IMG/VR virus record: IMGVR_UViG_3300029267_002747
Coordinates: 1 to 64,000 of that record
Origin: a virus
Length of the DNA: 64,000 nt
Strand: one strand, 5' to 3'
The notes below the pieces were generated by a model. That model ran no database searches, was not told the origin of the DNA, and saw only the letters and a list, made by a program, of their open reading frames with translations. The position numbers were made by a program, and so were the translations under genes. Shown one piece after another: positions 52,244 through 61,574 of this stretch (positions are counted from its first letter, which is position 1; each line of letters opens with the position of its first letter).

Positions 52244-55200
52244 TATTTAGTTTTGTCTCCATATCCAAAAGCAAATTGGGTCACAGGGTGACCTTTAGCT
52301 ATATCGGATTCTAAACCTAAAGCTGGAGCGTCAGCGAGATGCTTCGGCAACCTCTGGAACATCAAAGGACTTATAAAATCGTTCCTGGCAAATGGGGCCC
52401 TCTTGATCCCCAGGAGCACTGGTTCAACATTTATTTTATTTTTCAGCTTCTTGTTGAAGCTGTCAATTAGATTTGCATTTACGACTTCACCTTCGACAAG
52501 TCCGTGCTTGAATCCGTCCCCTGGATCCATAATCTTGACCTTGTCCGTCATAGGTTTTATCACAGTCTCGAAAACTCTTTGCCTAACATTGATTCCTGAA
52601 TCGGAGTATGCATGATTTAGGTCTGTGAGCAACTGTTGCTGCCCAGCATCTCTTCCTGCAAGAGCTGTAAGCTGTACTGGATGGATAACCCCTTCGTTAG
52701 AAAGCTTATCTCCAGCCTTAACTCTCTGTCCTACTTTGACACCCAAACCTAATTCCTGGGGAACAAAATAGGTTTTCCCATCAATCACCACATCCCACCC
52801 ATGTCCAGGACTCTGGTTGACAGCCGCTACTAGACCGTCCATTTCTGCTAAAGGTGCTTGACCTTTCATATGTGCAGGTAAAGCCAAAACTTGTTGTATC
52901 CTTTTGAAGCCTAATTCTTGGCCGCCAGCAGCCCCGCCTGTATGGAATGCTCGCATAATAGATTGCATAGTAGGTTCAGAAATAGCTTGGCCCGCCAAAG
53001 CTCCGATATGTGTCCCGATAGGATAATCAGTACCGTGTTCAGATAGTCCTGCACATTTCTGACATATACCATCCAAAGCCTGACATTTAATCGCAGACCT
53101 AACTTTTATCTGTCTCTTCCCCTGCTTTTTCAAGGTGGTGATCAACCGAGGCGTGATTAATTTATTCCTATGTGGAGCATCTGCGGCGTACCTATCAAGA
53201 ATGTCATCGTGGTCTAAAGACATAACTATGCCGTCTCGTACCCCACAGTCCGTAGTCGTAATTCTAGTGTCTAACGTAGTATTAAGCAGCTCTTTGCCGA
53301 AGGCTCCGGTATCTCTAGTACCTAAAGCCCTACCAGCAACACCAGCTCTAGACGGGGCGAAAGAAGCAAAATATTGGTCAGGCTTAAGCCCTTCAGCAAA
53401 AGACCTATCCACAGGCATCGGAACCATCTGACCTTTGTGGTCATTGTACGCTACAGGAGCTAGAATCATCTGACGGATATTGTCACGCTTTCCGGCCATA
53501 GCTTCGGATTCTGTACCCATTTCCACAAAACGATTTCCCTCGGTATTTACCTTCATGAGGTCATTAAGTTCCTTAATCCCTCTCTGAAAAGCGTCGTGGT
53601 ATCCGAGTCTTGTCATATCTCGAACCATTTTACGAAGGATTCGCTTCCTCTGGTTATCTTTGAATTTCAAATCTTTCAAGGACACAGAAAAACCTAATTC
53701 AGTAACATATGTGTTTCCGATATCTTTAATCTGATTAACAACCGAACCCAACATCTCTGGGTGTTCTTTGGCTACTTCTTCAATCAATCCAGAGACCTTC
53801 TTAGCTGTCAAAGGTTGATACATGTCATATTCGATATCTTTAGGGAATATACCACGAACAAGAAAAGCCCCGGCTGTCACGGGCTTACCTCTGTAAGAAA
53901 TTCGATCATTAATTCTGATCTTTCTATCTCTCAGTAATTTCAAAGCCTCCGCACCATGTTTCACTGTAATATTTGTAGGTCTCACAGGCTTTGTTATCTT
54001 GTAGATCCCTAAGTACATCTCTTTGGCGGGCTTGTGCTCAACGGTCCTGGTTCTGTGCCCCATAAAGTTCTTAGAAGGAAGATTTTTGAGTGCTTCCTTA
54101 CGGGCCTTCTCGCTAACCGGAACGTGAACAGCCGCTGTATCCCCGTCGAAGTCCATATTAAATCCGCCAACGATTAGAGCGTTGGCTTCCATAGCCAAAC
54201 CATCTGTAAGCCTGGGCTTGAAACTTACTGCGGAGAATTTGTGGAGAGTTGGAGCTCTATTCAAAATTACAGGTCTGGTCTTCATCTCCTCCTGAAGTGC
54301 CTTCAAAGCAGGTTCGGTTCTATTTTTAACCTGATCTTTAGCTGTTAACGGGTCCATACCGGCCCCCACTAACCTGCGTATAATGAAAGGCTCATAAGTC
54401 TTAAATGCAATCTTCTTGGGTAAACCCATTTCATCCATACCTAATTCAGGATTTGGGATGAGTGTAGATCGTCCGGACAAATCTACAGGTCTGTGGAGTA
54501 ATTTGCCCTGGAATAATCCTGTCTTGTTTCTCTTACCAGCTATGGCACTGATGAATCCTTTAAATTCCCTGCCTCTGGTAAGCGGCTCAGATAACCCAAT
54601 CGTTGCACTTACTGCGGAGTAAATACCCTTTCTTAAGGGCTTGATGTTAGTGTCATCTACACCCAGATTCTTTAGATTTTTCATCTGGTCATTTACCAGC
54701 ATAACCTCACGATATGCGTGGTTGGGGTCACCTACCACAAGCTGGCCTTCCGCATTATTATATACAGGACGGAATTTTGGCGGAATGACTGGAAGATGCT
54801 TCATCATGTAAGCATCCCCAGGTTTCATCTTCATCTTACTTAGAGAAGAAAGATACCTCAATTTCGTCAGCATCTTAGGCTTAGATGTCTTTGTGGCTGT
54901 AGGTAGAGCGTTTCTAATCTTGTTGATCTCATTAGGTACATTGACTTTACTCAATAAGTACTCAATGGCTGGACCTCCGGTTAATTCTCCCTCAGGACCA
55001 GATGCATCTAATTTAAGGTCTTTAACACTCATATCCCCAGATACAATTTTATTGTACTGCGTGGCTGTGAGGCCCAAAATAGATGCTATGGGTCTCTCGT
55101 AAAGCGGGTGTGGAAGCTTTTCTGAAAGAGTAATATGATTTATATTTGTCCCATTGTACCCACCAGTTAACTCTTTGTCGAATAACCCACCCTTCTCAGG

Positions 55201-58200
55201 TTCTAGGTCCTTGGCCCTGATAGTAAATGGGCTTTTGATCTCGCCAGAGGATTTAGCCAGCACATCTTCGTCTGTGAAAGGTGTGGCCTTGATCTTGTTA
55301 CCTTCTTGCTCGACATTGATCCCTGCCCCCATCATGTAGTTCTTGAACTTCTCCAGAACAAATGGGGTCTCAGGAGGTGGTGTCGGCTGACCTAACTGGA
55401 ACGCTGTCCAATAGGCATCGTTCTTGTTTGAGGTCAGCCTGGACACATCCTTTACAAATTCGGTAGATCCGTTGGCTAACATGGAGTAGAGTTCTAGTGG
55501 GCCGACGGACTGGGCTGATACTGGGCGGCCCTTCGCTGGGCGCTCCTCCCTGGTATAGCCATCATTAGAACGGGCAGACCACTTGTGGTGAACCGAATGT
55601 TTCAGTTTTAACCAATGTATATCCCCTGCCCCCACATCTTCGTGGGTCTGCCCTGTAGTTGGATCAAAAACTGTTTCTGTATCGCTGAGATTATGTTTTT
55701 TGAGCTCATTTTGTAAAACATCGACAGAAGATTCCGGACTAAAGTTATTGACCAGATAAGGCTTCCCTGTCTTCTGTGCGATCTTGCCAGCAGCCGCCTC
55801 AAACATAAAACCAGGGTTGACTCGACCTGGAAGTCCAAATGGGCTGAATATTGCCTCAAATGGCCGTCCCTGGCTGTCCTTAGGCATCTCATCATCCGGT
55901 ATGATCCGACTAATAATACCTTTCGATCCAGCCCTGGTGGAAGCTTTATCCCCAACACGGGCAGCTTCCTGAGTTTCTATATAAACTTTGACAAATCGGG
56001 AAGTCTGGACAACGTCCACAACCTTCCCCGGATAAGGCTCATCCCACCGTACAGAAGCGTCTATGAAAGGATTTCTGAGCTTAGAAGAAGCTCTTGCTTC
56101 CGCTGATGTGGGATCGACATGTCTTTCCATAGCTGCCGGAATAACTATATCCCCATCCTCGAAAATAGATCCGATCTTAGGTAAATCTCCTTTGAAATTC
56201 TGAGGCTTACCTAATCCGGATACATTCAAAGATGAGATAGCGGCGAACCCTGGTCTAACCCCCGGACCTTTTTCCAGCCGGAGTTCATACTTGTGTTCAG
56301 AAGTCAACTTCTTTGCTGCACCTTCTGAGATTACAAAAGCATCTTCAAATGTGAGACCTTTAAATGGCATCATCGCTGTGCGGAGATTTTTGCCGGTAGC
56401 ATAGACATTATCTTTGCTGAAATTATCTGTGGTAAGGATTTGTCCCTTCTTTACCCTGTCCCCGGCCCTGACTGTAGGTGTCTGTTTAAGCCAGGTCTCC
56501 TCGTTATAGGGGTACATGCTATGGTACTCCACTATATGTTGACCACCGTCCACTCCCCTGATAGTAATCTTGCCTTTTTGAACTTTCTCCACAACTCCAT
56601 CTGCCGGACACTTTTCATTGAATGTGTCATGCAAAATTTTGTTCATAGGCTTGCCGTTCACAGCAGCCATAACCAAAGGCTTATCTGGATCTACCAAAGG
56701 AGAAGTCTGCTCCATATGACGACCAGCCATCAAAATTCGATTAGCTGAATTGTTGTGAATAAATGGGATTTGCGCGGAAACCGCCGAAAACATATTGGAT
56801 GCGTCGGGTAAAATGTAATCTACCTCCCTTGGGGTCACCATCGTCTGGGTCTTACCATCTACGATTGCTGACACCTTACCTCTAGAATCTCCTACCACCT
56901 GGTTATTCTTCCAAGCGTCATTGAACGCTAGTACCTTAGAACCTAGTTCTACCGTACTAACATCTTTTCGCTGACCAGTTCTGGCATCAATGACGTTGAT
57001 TACCAACTGGTTGCCAACCTTTTTCGCTCCCATAGCCAGGTGATTTATCACACCTATCGAGCTCGAGTTTCCAGACCAATGCCCACCTTTATGATTTCTT
57101 CTACAATAAAGCAATCCACCAGGTACCTTCGCGCAATAGACTTTTCCGGAATACTCTTCTGTAAAATACCCTGAGTAAACAGATCTCATCTGCTTCCTGA
57201 ATGTCCGTTCCTGAGCCACATGCATATGAACTAGATAAGTATTCAGATATGAAGCTTTTCTGTCGTCTGAGTGCTGTGTGATTCGTACAGATATCCCCAA
57301 CCCAAAACAAAGTCGCTCCACATCTTTGGCTAACTGAGGACTAGTTGTTGTATAAGATCTGACATTACCGTGCCGTCTATCGATCGTCCCATCACCCAAC
57401 ATTAAAGCCTCCAAAAGACGCTCTCTAGCTTCAATAGGCCAGGAGAAAGCTTCTTCAGGAATAAATTTTTCCTCACAAGTTCCAAATTGTTTTGTGTACT
57501 TGGCTAACTGCATTCTAGGGATAGAGAAATCTCCAGTTTTGCCAGAATAACTCCACCGCATATTTAAAGAGTCTAACAAAGCCTCTATTCGAGAGCATTT
57601 AGCTGGGTTATATTCTCGATCTTGGCTTATCTTAACACAGCCCTTCCCGTAAGAAAGGTAAGTACTTCCTTCAGAAAGGTACCACCCCAAAAATTCCGCC
57701 CAATCTCCGATCTCAAACGGCTGCTCAAAGAATTTCGTAGCATTCCCGCCAGGGGGTTCTGACAATCTGAATTCCTGTATATCTTCCCCTAAATACGCTT
57801 TATGCCCGCCGCTCATCACATTCCTGGAACGATTATGTGATTCTTCCGCCAATTCAAATCTAAATCTACTGCCCTGGTCAGTAGGCCTACACCATATTCT
57901 GTGATTTGGGGTAACTAAATACTCTGTCTGTTGGGATCTAGCCCCGTACATTAATCCTTCATAATCTCGAACAACCAGGCCGTCAGCTTTGTGATATTCA
58001 AGATGCCCGTCTATCTGACAAGCGAAAACAGTGTCTTCAGTAACATCAGGCCATTTTACCCACCCTTGATCCGTCATTACCTCAGTCTCAGAATCAAAAC
58101 ATTCACTTGTATGAGTTGGGTCATATACCCCGAGATGACTGGGGTGAACGGCACGCAGAGAGTCAGAGATAGCTCTGTCGCTCTGGATACCGCCCTCCCC

Positions 58201-59256
58201 CATGACAGTCGTGGTGAGATTGTTAGACAGTACAGACAAAGGACTCATCTGACCAGAATAACGGGTAAGTGAGCTCTGGGTAAAGAAACCCAGGATAGGA
58301 TTACTGAACACATCAGGAGTTAAAGACTTTTCGATCTGCCCTGTACGATTCATCATGTACTTAAGACGACCCTGAAGTTGTGGCCTAAGCTTTTCCAAAC
58401 GCTCTTTGATAAAATCATCGACAGAATGAATTGTCTTAAAGCTCATCGCCTCCATATCATCAGATTCAACCTCTCCAGAATTGACTGCTCTGGCTTTCTT
58501 CGCAGAAGCGATAATAAGCGGTAAATTAATTGATTTGTACTCTTCACCAAGAGTCTGTTTAGTCACACCCGGATCTACAGGTTTACTATCAAAAAACTCT
58601 ACTATTTCTTGCCGTAAATCGGCTCCTGGCTTCGGAGCTACCTGCCGCAAAAGACCTCTTATCGTAATTACGTCTATATCTGGTTTGGCTTCGGATTTAG
58701 ACTGCGCATAAAATGGTCCTAGAGCGTCCCTCTGCTGCGCTTCAGTAGCCCCAAGGATGTCCAGGAAGGAATAGAGAGAGAAATGCCTGCTACGGATCTT
58801 TATTTGCATTCTACGCTTCTTGCGATCGACGATGATGCGATACTCACCGCCCGCCGTAGATAGTTTCGCTGAGACATCCCCATCGTTCTGATGCGCTGTA
58901 TATACCCCTGGACGTCTCCTGACCTGATTAATAATTTGGATATCTTTGCCGTTAAGCATGAAGGTACCCATTTTCGTCACGGCCGGGACAATAGCTATAA
59001 TCTTATTTCGCTTAGTATCTACCACCTTACCAGCAGAATCCACGAGAGTGACATCCCCTACTAGAGATACCGTATGATTCCCTTCCTTGCGTTTGGACAT
59101 CAAGTATTTAGAAACCGAAGCTGTGTCTGATATGTTGGTGTACCGTAGATTTTTGACTTCCATTCGATAGCTGGGAGTCTGAATCGGGAATGTTTTTTCT
59201 ACGGCCTTCCGGACATTATCTAGCAGATTAGGGAATTGGGTAGATGGGTTAAGCAT
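52243..59256 (-). CDS. Single-chain RNA polymerase: fused beta-beta-prime, with intein
   Basis: This 2337-residue chain holds both catalytic subunits of a bacterial-type RNA polymerase. Beta part: MPFKGLTFEDAFVISE (963-979), VGDKASTRAGSKGIIS (1101-1116), FGLPGRVNPGFMFE (1140-1153), SAQSVGPLELYSML (1247-1260). Beta-prime part from about 1450: LPVIPPKFRPVYN, PVDLSGRSTLIPNPELG, RPVILNRAPTLHKFSAV, the metal-binding NMDFDGD (D1702, D1704, D1706), and bridge-helix/trigger-loop region PSRAGVAGRALGTRDTGAF. An intein (386-730) interrupts beta; splicing would give 1992 residues. No alpha or omega gene is visible. Its place among virion genes suggests late expression or packaging. Confidence 0.93.
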   Translation of the reverse strand: MLNPSTQFPNLLDNVRKAVEKTFPIQTPSYRMEVKNLRYTNISDTASVSKYLMSKRKEGNHTVSLVGDVTLVDSAGKVVDTKRNKIIAIVPAVTKMGTFMLNGKDIQIINQVRRRPGVYTAHQNDGDVSAKLSTAGGEYRIIVDRKKRRMQIKIRSRHFSLYSFLDILGATEAQQRDALGPFYAQSKSEAKPDIDVITIRGLLRQVAPKPGADLRQEIVEFFDSKPVDPGVTKQTLGEEYKSINLPLIIASAKKARAVNSGEVESDDMEAMSFKTIHSVDDFIKERLEKLRPQLQGRLKYMMNRTGQIEKSLTPDVFSNPILGFFTQSSLTRYSGQMSPLSVLSNNLTTTVMGEGGIQSDRAISDSLRAVHPSHLGVYDPTHTSECFDSETEVMTDQGWVKWPDVTEDTVFACQIDGHLEYHKADGLVVRDYEGLMYGARSQQTEYLVTPNHRIWCRPTDQGSRFRFELAEESHNRSRNVMSGGHKAYLGEDIQEFRLSEPPGGNATKFFEQPFEIGDWAEFLGWYLSEGSTYLSYGKGCVKISQDREYNPAKCSRIEALLDSLNMRWSYSGKTGDFSIPRMQLAKYTKQFGTCEEKFIPEEAFSWPIEARERLLEALMLGDGTIDRRHGNVRSYTTTSPQLAKDVERLCFGLGISVRITQHSDDRKASYLNTYLVHMHVAQERTFRKQMRSVYSGYFTEEYSGKVYCAKVPGGLLYCRRNHKGGHWSGNSSSIGVINHLAMGAKKVGNQLVINVIDARTGQRKDVSTVELGSKVLAFNDAWKNNQVVGDSRGKVSAIVDGKTQTMVTPREVDYILPDASNMFSAVSAQIPFIHNNSANRILMAGRHMEQTSPLVDPDKPLVMAAVNGKPMNKILHDTFNEKCPADGVVEKVQKGKITIRGVDGGQHIVEYHSMYPYNEETWLKQTPTVRAGDRVKKGQILTTDNFSKDNVYATGKNLRTAMMPFKGLTFEDAFVISEGAAKKLTSEHKYELRLEKGPGVRPGFAAISSLNVSGLGKPQNFKGDLPKIGSIFEDGDIVIPAAMERHVDPTSAEARASSKLRNPFIDASVRWDEPYPGKVVDVVQTSRFVKVYIETQEAARVGDKASTRAGSKGIISRIIPDDEMPKDSQGRPFEAIFSPFGLPGRVNPGFMFEAAAGKIAQKTGKPYLVNNFSPESSVDVLQNELKKHNLSDTETVFDPTTGQTHEDVGAGDIHWLKLKHSVHHKWSARSNDGYTREERPAKGRPVSAQSVGPLELYSMLANGSTEFVKDVSRLTSNKNDAYWTAFQLGQPTPPPETPFVLEKFKNYMMGAGINVEQEGNKIKATPFTDEDVLAKSSGEIKSPFTIRAKDLEPEKGGLFDKELTGGYNGTNINHITLSEKLPHPLYERPIASILGLTATQYNKIVSGDMSVKDLKLDASGPEGELTGGPAIEYLLSKVNVPNEINKIRNALPTATKTSKPKMLTKLRYLSSLSKMKMKPGDAYMMKHLPVIPPKFRPVYNNAEGQLVVGDPNHAYREVMLVNDQMKNLKNLGVDDTNIKPLRKGIYSAVSATIGLSEPLTRGREFKGFISAIAGKRNKTGLFQGKLLHRPVDLSGRSTLIPNPELGMDEMGLPKKIAFKTYEPFIIRRLVGAGMDPLTAKDQVKNRTEPALKALQEEMKTRPVILNRAPTLHKFSAVSFKPRLTDGLAMEANALIVGGFNMDFDGDTAAVHVPVSEKARKEALKNLPSKNFMGHRTRTVEHKPAKEMYLGIYKITKPVRPTNITVKHGAEALKLLRDRKIRINDRISYRGKPVTAGAFLVRGIFPKDIEYDMYQPLTAKKVSGLIEEVAKEHPEMLGSVVNQIKDIGNTYVTELGFSVSLKDLKFKDNQRKRILRKMVRDMTRLGYHDAFQRGIKELNDLMKVNTEGNRFVEMGTESEAMAGKRDNIRQMILAPVAYNDHKGQMVPMPVDRSFAEGLKPDQYFASFAPSRAGVAGRALGTRDTGAFGKELLNTTLDTRITTTDCGVRDGIVMSLDHDDILDRYAADAPHRNKLITPRLITTLKKQGKRQIKVRSAIKCQALDGICQKCAGLSEHGTDYPIGTHIGALAGQAISEPTMQSIMRAFHTGGAAGGQELGFKRIQQVLALPAHMKGQAPLAEMDGLVAAVNQSPGHGWDVVIDGKTYFVPQELGLGVKVGQRVKAGDKLSNEGVIHPVQLTALAGRDAGQQQLLTDLNHAYSDSGINVRQRVFETVIKPMTDKVKIMDPGDGFKHGLVEGEVVNANLIDSFNKKLKNKINVEPVLLGIKRAPFARNDFISPLMFQRLPKHLADAPALGLESDIAKGHPVTQFAFGYGDKTK
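57067..58101 (-). mobile_element. LAGLIDADG intein inside the RNA polymerase
   Basis: The insert runs from Cys386 (CFDSETEVMTDQGW, block A) to Asn730, followed by Ser731. Block B is YLVTPNHRIW. The endonuclease motifs are EFLGWYLSEGS and LLEALMLGDGT (the two LAGLIDADG helices). Block F is KVYCAKVPGG and block G is HWSGN before Ser. The penultimate residue is Gly instead of His, a variant seen in other inteins. Removing it restores HTSE-SSSIGVINHLAMG, aligning with the bacterial beta motif TPEGPNIGLI. Confidence 0.88.
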
Positions 59257-59557
59257 CGTCTTCTATACTTTCTTCATCGATATCCTCTAACTGTTCCAAA
59301 GCCATGGCCTCATGATAGGCTTCCTCTAATTCATCGAATGATGCAGTCATGTCTTTGTACTTGAGAATCACTTTGGTGCCTTGAGCGGTGAACTTAACAA
59401 CTTCTTTGAAATGTTTATGGTCTGGATTATTCCGGACCAATTTGTACCGCATCCTCTCCACAGGATCGTCTAAATCAAATGTCTCAATATCCCAGACACC
59501 GTCTGTATCTCGAACCCTGTTTAAGGCATTCTCTATTTCTCTTGGCATTCCTGGCAT
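59249..59557 (-). CDS. Hypothetical acidic protein, 102 aa
   Basis: Acidic, helical, with an EEAYHEAMALEQLEDIDEESIED tail region. It overlaps the start of the RNA polymerase gene by 8 bp and follows the portal gene by 3 bp, so it is coupled to both. It could be a small polymerase-associated protein, but nothing in the sequence shows it. Confidence 0.6.
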   Translation of the reverse strand: MPGMPREIENALNRVRDTDGVWDIETFDLDDPVERMRYKLVRNNPDHKHFKEVVKFTAQGTKVILKYKDMTASFDELEEAYHEAMALEQLEDIDEESIEDDA

Positions 59558-59560
59558 AAT

Positions 59561-61573
59561 CTACTCCGTAGCAGTTCCGGGGCCCCGTCTTGGAGGAGCT
59601 ACATTAGGGGATTGCATTTTGGAAATGTTAGCTTGCTGAGATTTCATCTGAGCAGCCAACTGCTTAACCTGTCTGGCAACCAATCTGCTGACTGGATCTT
59701 TACTCTGTTCAAGGATCAACAACTCATTGTCGAAATGCGGGCCATTTCGAGTATTCATAAAAGTTTGAGCCTGAAGATTAATGAGCTCCTGACTCGGCAT
59801 AACCGGGACCTGCTCAGGCCTGATCTGTAATTCTGCCAGTCCCTGCATTACTTCAGGATCTCCTTCGTCTGTGGCCTGAGCCTGCTGGCCAGACATAGCT
59901 CCACCAGCTGCCTGAATAGCCGCTATATCTGCCTCTCCCTGATCAATTTGGTCGAAGAGTTCGTCGATGTTAGGTATCTCACCTTCCTGGAGTTTCATTG
60001 TAGCCATCTGCTGAACGACGGCAGCTTTGATCTGGAAGGTCATTTGCTCTTTATTTACGTCATTCTGAATACCCGCCTCGATCATTCTCTGAGCTTTAAG
60101 ATCTTCGTTCTGTAATTCCAATTCAACTTGGCGCTTTTTACGCTCTTCTTCGGCGTTCATCCCGAGACCTGATATCGCAGACTCCTGTGAAATGTATCCC
60201 TGAGCCGCAGCCTGGAATACCATCTGCTTCTGTTGGATATCGTCCGCCATCTTGAACATGACGTGTTTAATTTTCTCATCTGGCAGATTATAATAATGCC
60301 TGAGTCTTTCTGTGAGCCATTCCAGGAATTCATCTAGCAGGAATGTTATGTTCCTGAAATCATTCTCCAAAACTCTCAGCTCTACAGACCCGCCAGAATA
60401 ATTAGCTCCCCCATACAGGAAGGATGGGGTAACACCCTGGCCCAGAGCCAACAATCGACCGATATTATCAATCATCTCGAAGTTATTGATGTTCCTGTAG
60501 TCCCCACGAAGCTGTACCTGGTTCACTGGGAACGGGGCAATGGCTACGTGGTTTGGATCTTTCCGCCATTGCTGGACATTCTTAGTCATCTCTCCACGCC
60601 AACGCGCAAGGTTAAAGTTCTTGAGCGGGTCGACTGTTGTTCCAACTGCGGGGGAAAGAAGAAGCCATGGGGAAATGTTTTCGACAGCCATAGCTTCCTG
60701 GGCTCTCCAGTGCGTGTGATAGAGCCACAGGTACTTAAATACCGGCATGAGAGGCACTTCTCCGAGGGCGTCGTCATCTCGTGAGAGGGAGTCCCACTTG
60801 AAGTGGAAGATTTGGTTCTTGCCGAGCTTGACGTTTTCTTCCTTACGGACTGCGTCGATGATGGCCAGGGGAACCTTTGACATGTAGAGTTTGGCCACTG
60901 CCTCATTTTCTGACTTAAGGCTGTTGACCAGGAACTTGGGTATGACATAGACATAGATGTAACTTTCAGTTAAAGGCTCGAAAATAGGATCTATGAACCG
61001 AGGATTTAATCTGATCAACTTGAGATCATCAAAACTTGTGACCTCCTGGTCTTCGACTCGCATTTCACCTTTAAAGCCACAACCACCAGATTTAGGGTCG
61101 CAAAAAGCGATAAACTTAAGATCTTGTGGTGCCCACTCGATGTTGTCTATTATGTGTTCTTTTTTGCAATTGGGACAGATAAGCACGCGCTCAAATGGAA
61201 ACAGAATCATCGCGTAAGCATTGCCGTAGACAAAATAGTCGAGTAAATATTGTTTTTCTCTTCTTTTGACCTGAAGTGTTCTTTCCAGGATATTTTTCCA
61301 TTTTTCGGTTTGCCGTTCTTTTTCACCCGGCACCGCCGAATAAATAATATCTGTCGTAACATACCCGGCAACTTTTCGCACAGCCTGATAGATAATCGGG
61401 TTCACCGTAAAAGCATACAAACCCCAGCGGTAAAGCTCTTTCATCGTACTCGGAATATAAGATTCTGATAGCGAGAAAAAAGGCGAGGGATAATTCATCC
61501 GAATACTTACGCCATCCTGACGTTGACTAGGAGTCCTGATTTGTCCTGGAGACTGAAGACCTACACCTGCCAT
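59561..61573 (-). CDS. Portal protein
   Basis: The 670-residue protein has portal features: an N-terminal wing region (PIIYQAVRKVAGYVT), NISPWLLLSPAVGTTVDP, LLALGQGVTPSFLYGGANYSGG and a long helical C-terminal barrel rich in Gln/Glu/Lys (EERKKRQVELELQNEDLKAQ). A zinc-binding insert (CPNCKKEH and a CDPKSGGCGF pair) lies near residue 140. It forms the dodecameric channel for DNA at one capsid vertex. An AGAGGTAGC site within the upstream gene's end precedes the start. Confidence 0.85.
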   Translation of the reverse strand: MAGVGLQSPGQIRTPSQRQDGVSIRMNYPSPFFSLSESYIPSTMKELYRWGLYAFTVNPIIYQAVRKVAGYVTTDIIYSAVPGEKERQTEKWKNILERTLQVKRREKQYLLDYFVYGNAYAMILFPFERVLICPNCKKEHIIDNIEWAPQDLKFIAFCDPKSGGCGFKGEMRVEDQEVTSFDDLKLIRLNPRFIDPIFEPLTESYIYVYVIPKFLVNSLKSENEAVAKLYMSKVPLAIIDAVRKEENVKLGKNQIFHFKWDSLSRDDDALGEVPLMPVFKYLWLYHTHWRAQEAMAVENISPWLLLSPAVGTTVDPLKNFNLARWRGEMTKNVQQWRKDPNHVAIAPFPVNQVQLRGDYRNINNFEMIDNIGRLLALGQGVTPSFLYGGANYSGGSVELRVLENDFRNITFLLDEFLEWLTERLRHYYNLPDEKIKHVMFKMADDIQQKQMVFQAAAQGYISQESAISGLGMNAEEERKKRQVELELQNEDLKAQRMIEAGIQNDVNKEQMTFQIKAAVVQQMATMKLQEGEIPNIDELFDQIDQGEADIAAIQAAGGAMSGQQAQATDEGDPEVMQGLAELQIRPEQVPVMPSQELINLQAQTFMNTRNGPHFDNELLILEQSKDPVSRLVARQVKQLAAQMKSQQANISKMQSPNVAPPRRGPGTATE

Positions 61574-61574
61574 G

